Origin: Kofleriaceae bacterium
Lineage (GTDB): Bacteria > Myxococcota_A > Polyangia > Haliangiales > Haliangiaceae
Length of the DNA: 64,000 nucleotides
Assembly (NCBI GenBank): GCA_024762925.1
Contig: JANTGM010000014.1
Coordinates: forward strand, 20,522-84,521
Direction of reading: 5' to 3'
Position 1 is the stretch's first letter, and each line of letters begins with the position of its first letter. Below are positions 44,661-55,100 of the stretch, one piece after another. A program made the translations under genes and the position numbers. The notes beneath the pieces were generated by a model. The model ran no database searches. It saw nothing but the letters and a program-made list of their open reading frames with translations, and was not told where the DNA came from.

Positions 44661-44926
44661 TGCCTGATGCATTGACATTGACCAAGCAAACTCGATTCTT
44701 CGCTCGCTGACCGCTTTGCTCATCGCTTACCACGCTCAATACCTTTTGAATCACGCACTCGTGCGCGATCCATGGACATTGATGCTGGCCGCTTTGCTCA
44801 TCGCTTACCATGCTCAATACCTTTTGAATCACGCACTCGTGCGCGATCCATGGACATCGATTCGTGACCGCGAAGTTAGCTCGTTTTCTGGCGAGGCGGG
44901 AAGAGGGCGTTTGCTAGGCTGTGCCC
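44661..44926. repeat. Dispersed intergenic element, copy R2, with 78-bp tandem duplication
   Basis: Begins at the MYG1 stop with a CTAGTGC...GACATTGA boundary like the other copies. Two nearly identical 78-bp units cover 44711-44788 and 44789-44866 (about 70 leading bases almost the same). The arm shared with R1 and R3 follows (GCGAAG to GCTAGGC, about 44869-44918) and ends directly before the ATG at 44927. It therefore forms the leader of the next gene. Short ORFs in it are not genes. Confidence 0.75.
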
Positions 44927-45511
44927 ATGACGACCAAGTATGGCGTGCTGGTTTTCGCTGCCTTGGCGTGTGGTGGCAGCACGGCCAAGTCTTCGCTCGT
45001 ATCTTCTCCGCCATCTTCGCCCAAGATGGCGGCGGATGCTGGTCCAAGCGATGCTAATGCACACAACACGAGCGCACGATCGGTGCAGGGCGATACAGAG
45101 CAGGGACCGGTTGCCTCGACATCGACTGTCGTGGCGGTTGGCGCTGATGCAGGGGCCATCATGCGCGCTCATGTGGTGCCCGCTCAAGATCCAGGGGTTC
45201 GCGGTAGTCTCGCAAAGCAAGAAATCAAGGCCGTGGTTCGGCGGCACTTGCCCCGCATCCGATACTGCTATGAGACCATGCTGGCAAAGGAACCAACTCT
45301 CGCTGGACGAGTAGAGGTTTCATTTACGATATCGCCCACAGGGGCCGTCTCTGAGGCCAAGGTGGAAGGATTTGCGGAGAAGAACACCGAAGAGTGCATT
45401 GTTGCTGCCATCAAGCGCATGACCTTTCCGCCGCCAGAGGGCGGGGGAATCGTGATTGTTCGATATCCCTTTCACTTCCAGCCGACTCATGACAAGAGAG
45501 AGGCCCGTTGA
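44927..45511 (+). CDS. AgmX/PglI C-terminal-domain lipoprotein
   Basis: 194 residues from the ATG at 44927; a GTG at 44921 is also possible. Hydrophobic N-terminus followed by Cys (VLVFAALACGGS), so probably a lipoprotein. After a Ser/Ala-rich linker the C-terminal half carries the AgmX/PglI (TonB-like) domain: VVRRHLPRIRYCYETMLAKE, GRVEVSFTISPTGAVSEAKV, then CIVAAIKRMTFPPPEGGGIV. This domain is found in myxobacterial gliding and envelope proteins and usually binds periplasmic partners. Its leader is a dispersed repeat. Confidence 0.85.
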   Translation: MTTKYGVLVFAALACGGSTAKSSLVSSPPSSPKMAADAGPSDANAHNTSARSVQGDTEQGPVASTSTVVAVGADAGAIMRAHVVPAQDPGVRGSLAKQEIKAVVRRHLPRIRYCYETMLAKEPTLAGRVEVSFTISPTGAVSEAKVEGFAEKNTEECIVAAIKRMTFPPPEGGGIVIVRYPFHFQPTHDKREAR

Positions 45512-45569
45512 CGACGCGGGCAGGGCATTCGAGAGGATTTTTGTCCTCTAAGAATATCTCTCAGGCTTC

Positions 45570-47210
45570 CTAGTAGCCGTGCTCGGCCAACCACGCATTG
45601 ACTTGCGCCGGACGGCCTTCGATGAAGCTAATGGTGTTGTCGACGCGCTGGCTGAAGTCGTTGCCTTCCTTGCGAGGATCTGCTTCGACGTCGTCGGCAA
45701 TCTGCGTTCGGATTGCCTCGGCCTTGGCAGCAAAATCGGCGTTCTCAAAGATCGTGAGCACTTCCTTCAAACGGGCTGCAAAGGCATCCTCGCAGGGTTT
45801 CTCTTGTAGGCAGCGCCTCGCAATGATGTTGGCGGGAAGCCATGGATCAATGGGGCGTTGGCCAGCATTCCAACTTTGATCCATGCCTGTGGGAATCACG
45901 ACCCACTTGTCATAAACCGGATCGTGATAGACCCGGTAGTTGTTGCGAATGTCGAAGATGGCTCCATCCCAGTGATTCATGATGGTCTCTGCTGCCCATT
46001 GGCTTAGGTAGGCATCAAAATCAACAAACTGCGTAATTGCCGGGTAGAAGGCACCATCAGCAAGGGCATCGATGCGATTGATGAAGCTGATGAGAGGCGC
46101 GTAGGTGTACGGATCGCCAAACGCATTTGGAGTTGAGCACTCGTCTTCGGCGAACTTGCTGCCAAAGCAGGTTTCGGGCCCCGATGGATCTCCTGGGAGG
46201 TTGTTGGGCGTCATATCGCAAAAGTAGGTACCCTCATAGAGCATGCCTTCGGCCGCAATGCCCTCGTAGCGGCGCTGCAAGAAGCGCCTATCGATGCTCT
46301 CGAGATGGAGATAGAGGCCCCAAAGTTCGTTGTTGACGTGAACGCGAACCGGAGCGCGCCTAGGGACGGGCACACCAACCAAATCGTAGAAATCGTAGGC
46401 AAGCCTCTCGTGGGTATGCGAGCGGTCCTGCACACCGTTGTTCACCGTGATGCGTTTCAAACCGCGCACCCGTCGGGTGGCCGGGCAGGTGTCCATGGAT
46501 GTGTAGTCGTTGAGGTTGATCTTGAACGAAGCCTTACCGCTCAAGTCTCGGGACGAACCACAGCCACCCTTCACTCGAACTCCTGCTCCCTCGAAGGTCT
46601 CACCATCAAACGTCACATTGCCGGGGTGGTATGGACGATGATAGGGAACACAACCTGGGGGTTCCGCTTCTGCATCGATGAGGTCGAAGCTCTCTTGGCC
46701 AAGCTCGATCTCTAAATCGCGGATGACGTTCTCATCGAAGAGTGCTTCGGAGCCGTCATCGATTCGAAACTCGCGAAAGTCGCTCCACTCCGAATAGTCG
46801 CAGAGCTCACCACCATCACGGTAGCGGGCGCGAACCGCGTAGCTCTGCCAAGTGTCAAGCGCGACAAAGCCTGGCTCAAAGCGTCCTTCATCAAGATCGA
46901 TGGCTGGAGCTTCGCCCGCATCTACAAGTTCTGCGCTCCACACTCTTAGAATCGGCTGACCGTTCGAGAGCAGGTGCAACTCAAACTCAGCCTCGCGGGT
47001 CTCGCCAAGATCCGTTGCAACCATGGCTTCAAAGCGCAGGGCATCTTCGGGCTGAAAGAGCTCACGGTCGCCAGGCGTTACAATGCTTGGCGGGGCGGGC
47101 GGCTTCTCAACCGCACAAAGCGGAATGTCTGGAGCATCGGGGGTGGTCACCTTCCCGTCACAGGCGAAGAAAACAAGAGTTGTTGGGACTAGCGTGAATA
47201 GGAGGCGCAC
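45570..47210 (-). CDS. CotH-family lipoprotein kinase-like protein
   Basis: 546 residues from the GTG at 47210, which gives a proper lipoprotein signal (LLFTLVPTTLVFFAC); an upstream GTG (47237) would add an unfavourable acidic n-region. Residues about 45-170 look fibronectin/Ig-like. The CotH domain follows: GAGVRVKGGCGSSRDLSGK, SFKINLNDY, RVRGLKRITVNNGVQDRSHT and WVVIPTGMDQSWN. CotH proteins are atypical extracellular protein kinases in spore coats and elsewhere. The start lies directly after the aconitase terminator. Confidence 0.85.
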   Translation of the reverse strand: MRLLFTLVPTTLVFFACDGKVTTPDAPDIPLCAVEKPPAPPSIVTPGDRELFQPEDALRFEAMVATDLGETREAEFELHLLSNGQPILRVWSAELVDAGEAPAIDLDEGRFEPGFVALDTWQSYAVRARYRDGGELCDYSEWSDFREFRIDDGSEALFDENVIRDLEIELGQESFDLIDAEAEPPGCVPYHRPYHPGNVTFDGETFEGAGVRVKGGCGSSRDLSGKASFKINLNDYTSMDTCPATRRVRGLKRITVNNGVQDRSHTHERLAYDFYDLVGVPVPRRAPVRVHVNNELWGLYLHLESIDRRFLQRRYEGIAAEGMLYEGTYFCDMTPNNLPGDPSGPETCFGSKFAEDECSTPNAFGDPYTYAPLISFINRIDALADGAFYPAITQFVDFDAYLSQWAAETIMNHWDGAIFDIRNNYRVYHDPVYDKWVVIPTGMDQSWNAGQRPIDPWLPANIIARRCLQEKPCEDAFAARLKEVLTIFENADFAAKAEAIRTQIADDVEADPRKEGNDFSQRVDNTISFIEGRPAQVNAWLAEHGY

Positions 47211-47238
47211 CGAGTACAAGTCTATCAGCTTGGCCACG

Positions 47239-47270
47239 AAAAAGGCCCCGCAACATCGTGCTGCGGGGCC
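47239..47270 (-). terminator. Rho-independent terminator of acnA
   Basis: A 9-pair GC-rich stem, GGCCCCGCA (47244-47252) with TGCGGGGCC (47262-47270), loop of nine bases. On the minus strand it is followed by five T (plus-strand AAAAA at 47239-47243). It lies 30 bases after the aconitase stop and just ahead of the CotH start. Confidence 0.85.
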
Positions 47271-47300
47271 AAAGGTTTCGTCTACCTGTAGCTCAGTATC

Positions 47301-50033
47301 CTACTTCTTCATTTGGCGAAGGACGTATTGCAGGATGCCTCCGGCCTTGAGGTATTCGACCTCTTGTGGCGTGTCCACACGGCACTTCACTGTGAAGCTC
47401 TTGTCACCCGCGGTGACTTTGAGCATCTTGCCTGGTTCCAGCCCTTCGGTGATTCCGGTGATTGCAAACTCTTCGGTTCCATCGAGGCCCAGGCTCTCGG
47501 CGCCTTCGCCGTCGGCGAACTGAAGCGGCAGGACGCCCATGCCGATGAGGTTGGAGCGGTGGATTCGCTCGTAGCTCTGGGCGATGACGGCTTTGACCCC
47601 AAGAAGCAGGGTGCCTTTGGCAGCCCAGTCTCGAGAGGAGCCAGTGCCATATTCGGTTCCGGCCAGGATGATGAGAGGCACGCCGGCCTCTTGGTATTTC
47701 ACCGAGGCGTCGAAGATGCTCATCTTGTCGCCGCTGGGCTGATGACAGGTCCAACTGCCTTCGGTGCCAGGAGCCAATTGGTTGCGAAGTCGGATGTTCG
47801 CGAACGTTCCACGCATCATGACTTCGTGATTGCCACGGCGAGATCCATAGGAGTTGAAGTCGCGAATTGCAACGCCCTTTTCCTGAAGGTACTTGCCTGC
47901 TGGGCTATCTGGGGCAATGGCGCCAGCGGGCGAGATGTGATCCGTTGTAACCGAGCCACCGAGCTTGGCGAGACAGCGAGCACTCGTGATGTCGACAAGC
48001 GGTTCTGCAGGCTTGTTGAGCCCTTCGAAGAATGGTGGCTTGCGGATGTAGGTTGAGGCGTCATCCCACTCAAACACACCACCATCGGGAATGGAGAGCC
48101 CCCGCCACCTATCGTCGCCCTCAAATACGTTGGCGTACCGCGACTCGAACATCTCGCGTCGCACGGATGCTTTGATGGTCTTGTTGACTTCTTCCTGCGA
48201 AGGCCAGATCTCCTTGAGGAAGACATCCTTGCCGTCGCTGTCTTGGCCAATGGGCTGATTGTCGAAGTTGATGTCGACAGTGCCAGCGAGGGAGTAGGCG
48301 ACTACCAGCGGTGGTGAGGCTAAGTAGTTGGCGAGGGTGATGGGGCTAACGCGGCCTTCGAAGTTGCGGTTTCCGGAGAGCACCGAAGTGACAACGATGC
48401 CGTCCTCCTTGGCCGCCTTGGTAATATTCTCATGGCTTGGTCCGGAGTTGCCAATGCAGGTAGTGCAGCCGTAGCCAACCAGGTAAAACCCAACCTTTTC
48501 GAAGTCGTCCATCAGGCCTGCATCGTTCAGGTATTCGGTGACGACTTGCGAGCCAGGTGCGAGACTCGTCTTCACCCATGGCTGAGCCTTGAGGCCACGC
48601 TTGGCGGCATTTCGAGCGAGTAAGCCGGCAGCTAGCATGACGGCGGGGTTTGACGTATTGGTGCAACTTGTGATCGCGCCAATAATGACTGCGCCATGCG
48701 GAAGGTTGAACGTTGCTTTGTCAGTCTCGACCGGAACGCTCTTTGCGAGCAGGCCGTCTTTTTCGCCCGCTGGGCGATCGAGTTCGGAGACAAACGCATC
48801 CGTGTCAACACCCTCGAGTTTATCACCGAGGATGCCAACCAGCGTGCGTCGCCAAGAGCCCTGGAGTTCGGAGAGTGCGATGCGATCTTGTGGGCGCTTT
48901 GGACCAGCAACACTCGGGACCACATCGGCAAGGTTGAGGGAAAGTGTTGATGAGAATCGTGGCTCGGGCGATTCGGCAGTGCGATAGAGGCCTTGCGTCT
49001 TGAGGTAGTGCTCAACGTCTGCGATGTGGCTTTCGTCTCGCCCTGTCGATCGAAGGTAGTTGATTGTCTCGGCATCTGCAGGAACGAATCCCATTGTGGC
49101 GCCGTACTCAGGAGCCATATTCGCAAGTGTTGCGCGATCGGGAAGGCTGAGTCCTTCCATTCCCGGTCCGTAGAACTCGACGAACTTGCCGACCACGCCG
49201 TGGGCGCGGAGCATCTCGACGACCGTGAGAACGAGGTCGGTTGCCGTTGCGCCTGCTGGCAAAGTGCCCTCGAGTTTGAAGCCAACGACGTTTGGGATGA
49301 GCATCGTGATGGGTTGCCCAAGCATCGCAGCTTCGGCTTCGATGCCGCCAACGCCCCAGCCAAGCACACCAAGGCCATTGATCATTGTTGTGTGGGAATC
49401 GGTGCCCACAAGGGTATCTGGGTAGGCTCGCTGCACGCCGTCGTCTTCGCGAATCACAACAGCCTGCGCCAGATACTCCAGGTTCACTTGATGAACAATG
49501 CCAGTTCCAGGAGGAACCACTTGCAGGTCTTTGAAGGCTTGCTGTCCCCAACGCAAAAACTGGTACCGCTCCTGGTTGCGCCCATATTCGATTTCGACGT
49601 TTTGACCAAGTGCTGCATCGCTGCCGTAATAATCCACTTGCACTGAGTGATCGATAACGAGGTCTGCCGGGCGGATGGGATTCATCTCGGTTGCCACCCC
49701 ACCCATGTCTGCATAGGCCTCGCGCATGGCAGCCAGATCGACAGCGGCAGGAACGCCTGTGAAGTCTTGCAGTACAACGCGAGCAGGTCGGAAGGCGATC
49801 TCTGTGCTGGGCGCTGCCTTCGGATCCCAGCTTGCGAGCGCTTCAATGTCGGCCTTCGTCACCGTGTTGTTGTCCTCGGCGCGCAAGAGGTTCTCGAGCA
49901 GAACCTTGAGCGAGAAGGGGAGGGTCTCGACGTCGCCAACGCCAGCTTTGCTCAGGGCGTCGAGGCGATAGATCTCGGTGTCTCCACCAGAGAGAGAGAT
50001 CGTTGCTTTGCTGTTGAAACTGTCGGTGCTCAT
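47301..50033 (-). CDS. acnA: Aconitate hydratase
   Basis: 910 residues from the ATG at 50033; the longer frame to 50186 is not believed. Interconverts citrate and isocitrate in the TCA cycle with a 4Fe-4S cluster. Cluster cysteines are visible in [12 protein letters not shown] and [13 protein letters not shown]; the C-terminal swivel domain carries [15 protein letters not shown]-terminal segment [14 protein letters not shown] and [15 protein letters not shown] are AcnA-type. Citrate synthase is in the same window at 58511. A strong terminator follows. Confidence 0.97.
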   Translation of the reverse strand: MSTDSFNSKATISLSGGDTEIYRLDALSKAGVGDVETLPFSLKVLLENLLRAEDNNTVTKADIEALASWDPKAAPSTEIAFRPARVVLQDFTGVPAAVDLAAMREAYADMGGVATEMNPIRPADLVIDHSVQVDYYGSDAALGQNVEIEYGRNQERYQFLRWGQQAFKDLQVVPPGTGIVHQVNLEYLAQAVVIREDDGVQRAYPDTLVGTDSHTTMINGLGVLGWGVGGIEAEAAMLGQPITMLIPNVVGFKLEGTLPAGATATDLVLTVVEMLRAHGVVGKFVEFYGPGMEGLSLPDRATLANMAPEYGATMGFVPADAETINYLRSTGRDESHIADVEHYLKTQGLYRTAESPEPRFSSTLSLNLADVVPSVAGPKRPQDRIALSELQGSWRRTLVGILGDKLEGVDTDAFVSELDRPAGEKDGLLAKSVPVETDKATFNLPHGAVIIGAITSCTNTSNPAVMLAAGLLARNAAKRGLKAQPWVKTSLAPGSQVVTEYLNDAGLMDDFEKVGFYLVGYGCTTCIGNSGPSHENITKAAKEDGIVVTSVLSGNRNFEGRVSPITLANYLASPPLVVAYSLAGTVDINFDNQPIGQDSDGKDVFLKEIWPSQEEVNKTIKASVRREMFESRYANVFEGDDRWRGLSIPDGGVFEWDDASTYIRKPPFFEGLNKPAEPLVDITSARCLAKLGGSVTTDHISPAGAIAPDSPAGKYLQEKGVAIRDFNSYGSRRGNHEVMMRGTFANIRLRNQLAPGTEGSWTCHQPSGDKMSIFDASVKYQEAGVPLIILAGTEYGTGSSRDWAAKGTLLLGVKAVIAQSYERIHRSNLIGMGVLPLQFADGEGAESLGLDGTEEFAITGITEGLEPGKMLKVTAGDKSFTVKCRVDTPQEVEYLKAGGILQYVLRQMKK

Positions 50034-50105
50034 CGCGGCGGAATATAGCACCGAGGCTCCCTCACAGATTGGCCCAGGGGCGCGATTTTCTCTGTCGCTG
50101 TCGGT

Positions 50106-50945
50106 ATGTTCTCGGTCGTGCCGAACCCGCCCAAAGACGCTGCCGATTCGTGGCGGAAGCACATCGGCTACATCATTTTTGAGCACGACACGCCCGCTTC
50201 GAAGGCCTTCGATGTAGGCCTCCTTGTCGCGATTCTACTCAGCATCCTCAATGTGATGTTGGAGAGCGTCGCTAGCCTACAGCCGCAGTTTGGCGGACTC
50301 ATTGCGGGAGTCGAGTGGGGACTCACTGTGATCTTCACCGCCGAGTATGTGCTGCGCATTTACGCGGCGCGAGAGCGTATGCGGTACGTCTTCAGCTTTC
50401 TCGGCCTTGTCGATTTAGTTTCAATCGCACCAACGTACTTGAGCCTCTTTGTTCCAGGAAGCCAGGCACTTTCCACGGTTCGCGCTCTCCGTCTCCTTCG
50501 GGTGTTTCGCGTTCTCAAACTCGTCAAGTTCTTGCGGGAAGCTGAGGAACTCACGACGGCGCTTCGCCATAGCGCACGCAAGATCATCGTCTTCCTCGGT
50601 GCTGTGATGACGATGACCATCATCATGGGCTCTTTTATGTATTTGATCGAGGGACAGGAAAATGGGTTTACGAGCATTCCGCGTAGCGTGTACTGGGCTG
50701 TGGTGACGATGACAACGGTGGGCTATGGAGACATCGCTCCGCACACCGTGCCAGGGCAAATGATTGCGACGATTGTCATGGTCTTGGGGTATGGCATCAT
50801 CGCCGTGCCAACGGGCATCGTCTCAGCCGATTTGGTGCGGAGCCGACAGAAGCAAACCAGGTTGTGCACTGACTGTGGCTCCACCACTCACGACAAGGAC
50901 GCCAACTTCTGCAAGCATTGCGGGACTGGCCTAGGAAGGGTGTGA
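50106..50945 (+). CDS. Voltage-gated potassium channel with C-terminal zinc ribbon
   Basis: 279 residues. Six helices with the voltage-sensor S4 ([20 protein letters not shown]), then the pore helix and selectivity filter TVGYGDIAP and inner helix. The C-terminal [20 protein letters not shown] is a small zinc ribbon, uncommon in such channels. It would conduct K+ across the inner membrane. Start by ATG at 50106; an internal start slightly later is possible. Divergent from acnA; its stop overlaps the RNase D start by one base. Confidence 0.93.
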   Translation: MFSVVPNPPKDAADSWRKHIGYIIFEHDTPASKAFDVGLLVAILLSILNVMLESVASLQPQFGGLIAGVEWGLTVIFTAEYVLRIYAARERMRYVFSFLGLVDLVSIAPTYLSLFVPGSQALSTVRALRLLRVFRVLKLVKFLREAEELTTALRHSARKIIVFLGAVMTMTIIMGSFMYLIEGQENGFTSIPRSVYWAVVTMTTVGYGDIAPHTVPGQMIATIVMVLGYGIIAVPTGIVSADLVRSRQKQTRLCTDCGSTTHDKDANFCKHCGTGLGRV

Positions 50946-52135
50946 TGAGTAAAGACCAACGTTCAGAGCCGAACACAGAAATCATCAGTGACGAGGGCGC
51001 CATTGCGGAGATAGGCGAGCGTCTTGCCGCTAGCTCTCGTTTTGCGATCGACCTCGAGTTCATGTCGGCGGATCGCTACATCCCCGATCTTGCCTTGGTA
51101 CAGCTCGCTTGGGAGGAAGAGGGCGAACTGCAGATGGTCCTCATCGATGGAGTCGATACCAAGCTCTCTCCGATTTTTTCTCAGATCGAATCTGACGCGG
51201 TGTTGACGCTGGCACACGGGGCCAAGCAAGATCTCTCACTTTTGGGAACGCGCTATGACGTTGTGGCTGGTGCTTTCATGGATACGCAGATTGCCGCGGC
51301 CTTTGCTGGGGTCGCGGAACAAATTGGCTACGGGAATCTGGTGGACAAGGTCTTGGGAAAGAAGCTCGACAAAGGGCCACAGTTTACCGACTGGATGCGA
51401 CGGCCTCTGTCGGCAAAACAGCTGCGCTATGCTCTCGATGATGTGCGCTACCTATTGCCCGTTTGGGATGAGTTGCAAGTCCGGTTGGACCGGGCAGAGC
51501 GAAAGCCTTGGGCGCAGGAAGAGTCAGCCGGAATGGCGCGTGCCGCCGCAACTCGACGCCCAAAAGAGCTGGCCTACAAAGGCGTGAGCGGGAGCGGCAG
51601 CCTCAAGGGCGCGGCACTTGGAGCCTTGCGCGCACTGGCGGCATGGCGCGATGAGTTGGCGGTATCCGGAAACATCCCACCCAGTTGGATCCTCGCGGAT
51701 GGAGCTGCTGTGGAGATTTGCCGGCGCAACGTCAAGAGCGAGCGCGACCTCAAGAAAGTTCGAGGAATGGGCAGCGCCAGCGTGGGCAAATACGGTCCCG
51801 CGATTCTCCGAGTGGCTGCCAAGGGCCGAACCGAGCCCGTCTCATCTTCGGGATTGCACCAGTTGGACCCCGTTTGGCAAGCACAGGCCACAGTCATTAC
51901 CGCAATGGTTGCCGGACGCGCCGCGGAAGTTGGGTTGCCACTGCGAACGATCGCCGCCAAGGCCGATGCGGAAGCTCTGGTTCGCCACGCTCTGGGGCAA
52001 CTAGAGGCCGAGGACTGCAAGCTCTTGCGGGGTTGGCGCGCCGAAGTCATGGGCAACGATGCTCTCGCCTGGCTTCGAGGCGATGCGACTGTGGTTGCCG
52101 ACAAGAAGCTTGGTGTTCGCGTGCAAGTCTCGTAG
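50945..52135 (+). CDS. rnd: Ribonuclease D
   Basis: 396 residues from the ATG overlapping the channel stop (TGATG). 3'-5' exoribonuclease with DEDD-type acidic residues: DLEFMSADRY, HGAKQDLSLL with the catalytic Asp, MDTQIAAAFAG and YALDDVRYLLPVWDEL. An HRDC domain follows (LRALAAWRDELAVSGNIPPS), as in RNase D. It trims tRNA and other stable RNA 3' ends. The final 30 residues are a short tail. Confidence 0.93.
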   Translation: MSKDQRSEPNTEIISDEGAIAEIGERLAASSRFAIDLEFMSADRYIPDLALVQLAWEEEGELQMVLIDGVDTKLSPIFSQIESDAVLTLAHGAKQDLSLLGTRYDVVAGAFMDTQIAAAFAGVAEQIGYGNLVDKVLGKKLDKGPQFTDWMRRPLSAKQLRYALDDVRYLLPVWDELQVRLDRAERKPWAQEESAGMARAAATRRPKELAYKGVSGSGSLKGAALGALRALAAWRDELAVSGNIPPSWILADGAAVEICRRNVKSERDLKKVRGMGSASVGKYGPAILRVAAKGRTEPVSSSGLHQLDPVWQAQATVITAMVAGRAAEVGLPLRTIAAKADAEALVRHALGQLEAEDCKLLRGWRAEVMGNDALAWLRGDATVVADKKLGVRVQVS

Positions 52136-52167
52136 ATCGAATGCCGAGTTGCCGCGTTTTACCCTCC

Positions 52168-55100
52168 ATGAACGCCCCAAACTCGACTTGGAAACAACGC
52201 CTCGGTGCAGCTCTCATCGCCTCGTTAGCAGCCTGCTCCAACCCCAGCGGCACGCAGAGCGAGGTCGCAACCAAGCCGATTGCCAATGACCAAGCCGCAG
52301 TCCGAGTCGCCCCAGCCGCCTACGTTCAGGGGTCGACAGGCTTTGCCGCCTTCAAGTCACAGGTCGTTCGCAAAGCAGCCATGGAGTACCCCGCGATCGC
52401 CATGGATGTGGCAGAGGCTCCGATTTCCCTAACCGCTGATGATGGCACGGGGTTGGTTCTTGAGAGCCTCAAAGCCAAAGCAGTGATTGATGGCCCCTTG
52501 GCGTTCACTGAGTTGCACATGCGTTTTCGCAACCCATTGCAGCGCCGGCTCGAGGGCCGGTTTCAGATTACCTTGCCAGAGGGGGCATCCGTTTCCCGAC
52601 TTGCCATGCGCATGACGGATGGGTGGCGAGAGGCTGAGGTCGTCGAGCGGCAGGCGGCCCGGCGAGCCTACGAAGATTTCTTACACCGGAGGCAGGACCC
52701 AATGCTTCTGGAAAAGGAGGCGGGGAATCAGTTTCGCGCACGCATTTTCCCGATTGAATCTGCCGGCACCAAGGATGTGATCCTCTCGTTCTCCCATGAG
52801 GTGGACGCCAAAGAAGGCTACACACTCCCGCTGCGTGGACTACCAGCAATCGACGAACTCGCGGTAGACGCGATGATCGCCGAAGGATCCAATGGCACGG
52901 CGGTCTATCGGAAACAGCACATGGACGCGCGGAAGAGCGTTCCAACTAAAGACTTCCACGTGTCATCGACTGGCAGCATGCAAGCTTTACGACATGGCAA
53001 GACCGTCGTTGCGCGGCTGCAGCCGGACCTCTCGGTGGCAGCGGAACGCCCAACCGGCATAACGATTCTCTTTGACACCAGCGCATCTCGCGCCCCCGGC
53101 TTTGCAAAGCAAGTGAGACGGCTTGGGGCAATGGTTGCGGCGATTGCCAGCGCCCAAGGAAGGCGGCTGCCGATTCAGATTGCGGCTTTTGATCAGGAAG
53201 TAACGCCGATCTTCAAAGGTGCGGTGGGTGACTTTGGTGAGAAGGAACTACGAACAATTCTGGCTCGCCGCCCATTGGGGGCCTCCAATCACTCTGCTGC
53301 TCTCTCATGGGCTGGCACACACACACTTGGGGACCGGGTCCTCGTCGTGGGAGACGGTGTTTCGACGGCAGGAGATGACGATGTCGCCGCGCAAGCCAAA
53401 GCGCTACCTCCGGGCATAAGGCGCCTTGATGTGCTGCTCGTTGGAGGCATTCGCGACCGCGAGGCTGCTGAGAGGCTTGTGCAGGGAACCCGCGCGCAAG
53501 ATGGTGTTGTGCTCTCAGACAGTCTTGCTGATGAGGAAATTGCTCGCCGACTAGGAGATGCGACAACCAGTATTCAAGTTGCTGTCAAAGGTGCAAGCTG
53601 GGTATGGCCAACTGAGGTTAGCGGGGTTCAGCCCGGGGATGAGGTCCTTGTCTACGCGGGGTTTGAAGACCAGGCGCCTTCCAAACTTCAGCTCGAGGTT
53701 GCGGGCGCAAAACCGGTCCCGGCAATGGCGACTACCAATATGCCCGGCCCGCTACTAGAACGTTCGGCAATTGGCGCTCGCATTGCTCGGCTTCAAGGTT
53801 CGTACATAGAGGAAGTTGCGGCCGACAAGAAGGCTGCCCTCAAAGCCGAAATTGTCGAGCTTTCGACAAAGCACCGAGTGCTCTCCGATCACACAGCACT
53901 TCTCGTTCTGGAAAGCGAGAACGACTACGCCCGATTTGGCATTGCTCGTACAGCGCTCTCTGACATTCTGAGTGTCGGCGAGTTCGGCCTGCGATTGGAG
54001 CAGCGGAATACTCTTGTGATGGTCGCGAGCGACGGGCCACGCACAGCAAGAAACCAGAAGTTGGAACCCCAGAAGAAAGTAGCGCAAGAGCAGCCGCGAA
54101 CGATCGCCGACGACATGACCAAGGAAAAAAAGCAGGACACCATGGGGAGGGCTCTTTCTGGCGCTCCTTCCATGGAGAATGCGTACGCAGTTGATGAGGA
54201 CAAGTCTTCGGCTGTCATGGAAGAGTCGCGCGTGGAGCGTCCAGCTGGGCCGGCAGCCGCACCTCTTCCTCCTCCTTCCAGGCGCATCAGCGCACGCACG
54301 CGAAATCCAAACGCGGCCCCACAACGTCCAGCACCGCGGCCCGCTTCCGAATCTGTTGCGAGCGCCGATGGCGAGTCCGATTTCGACAGGCGTGCTGATG
54401 ATATGGCGGATGAGATCGCTGTCGCGAAGCCCAAGAGCACACCCGCTCTGAGCGGCAAAATGGCTGTCATCCACGACATGGTGGAGGATGGCAAGACGTA
54501 TGAGGCCATCGCAGAAGCACTTCGGTGGCGCACCGAGGAAGCTGGCAATGTCATGGCCCTCATCGCTCTTGGCGAAGCGCTCGAAGCTGTGGGCGACCCA
54601 AAGCTGGCTGCTCGCGCATACGGATCGATTATTGACCTCTTTCCATCCCGGGCCGATTTACGGCGCTTTGCATCAACGCGCTTGGCGAGCCTGGAAGAAT
54701 ACGGTGCCAAGCTCAGTGTTGATAGCTTGATTCGAGCCCGAACCCAGCGCCCCGATCATCTGAGTGTGCATCGTCTCTTGGCCTACTCATTGGTTCGCGC
54801 AGGCGAGTTCCAAGCTGCTTTCGAGGCCATCGAAGAGGGGCTCTCCCAGCGCTACCCGAGTGGGCGCTTTGCAGGCGGTGAGCGAATCTTACAGGAAGAC
54901 CTTGGCATAATTGCTGCTGCTTGGCGCGCTGCAGATCCTTCATCGGAGGCCGTCATTCGCAAGCGACTCAGTACGCTTGGAGTCTCAATGGCAAAGGAGC
55001 CGTCAACCCGATTTGTTCTGAATTGGGAGACGGATGCCAACGATGTGGACTTCCACATTCGAGACGGCAAAGGAGGGCACGCCTACTACAGCGACAAGGT

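Noticed and set aside
44716..45057. Plus-strand frame with duplicated LLNHALVRDPWT segments
   Set aside because: Produced by the 78-bp duplication in repeat R2 and overlaps the real AgmX/PglI gene in another frame.
45532..45549. Hairpin AGAGGA/TCCTCT between the AgmX/PglI and CotH genes
   Set aside because: Only six pairs and no T tract on either strand after the stem, so terminator function is not supported.
51685..52167. N-terminal extension of the VIT/VWA frame into rnd
   Set aside because: The extra sequence overlaps RNase D in another frame, and the lipoprotein signal starts at 52168.
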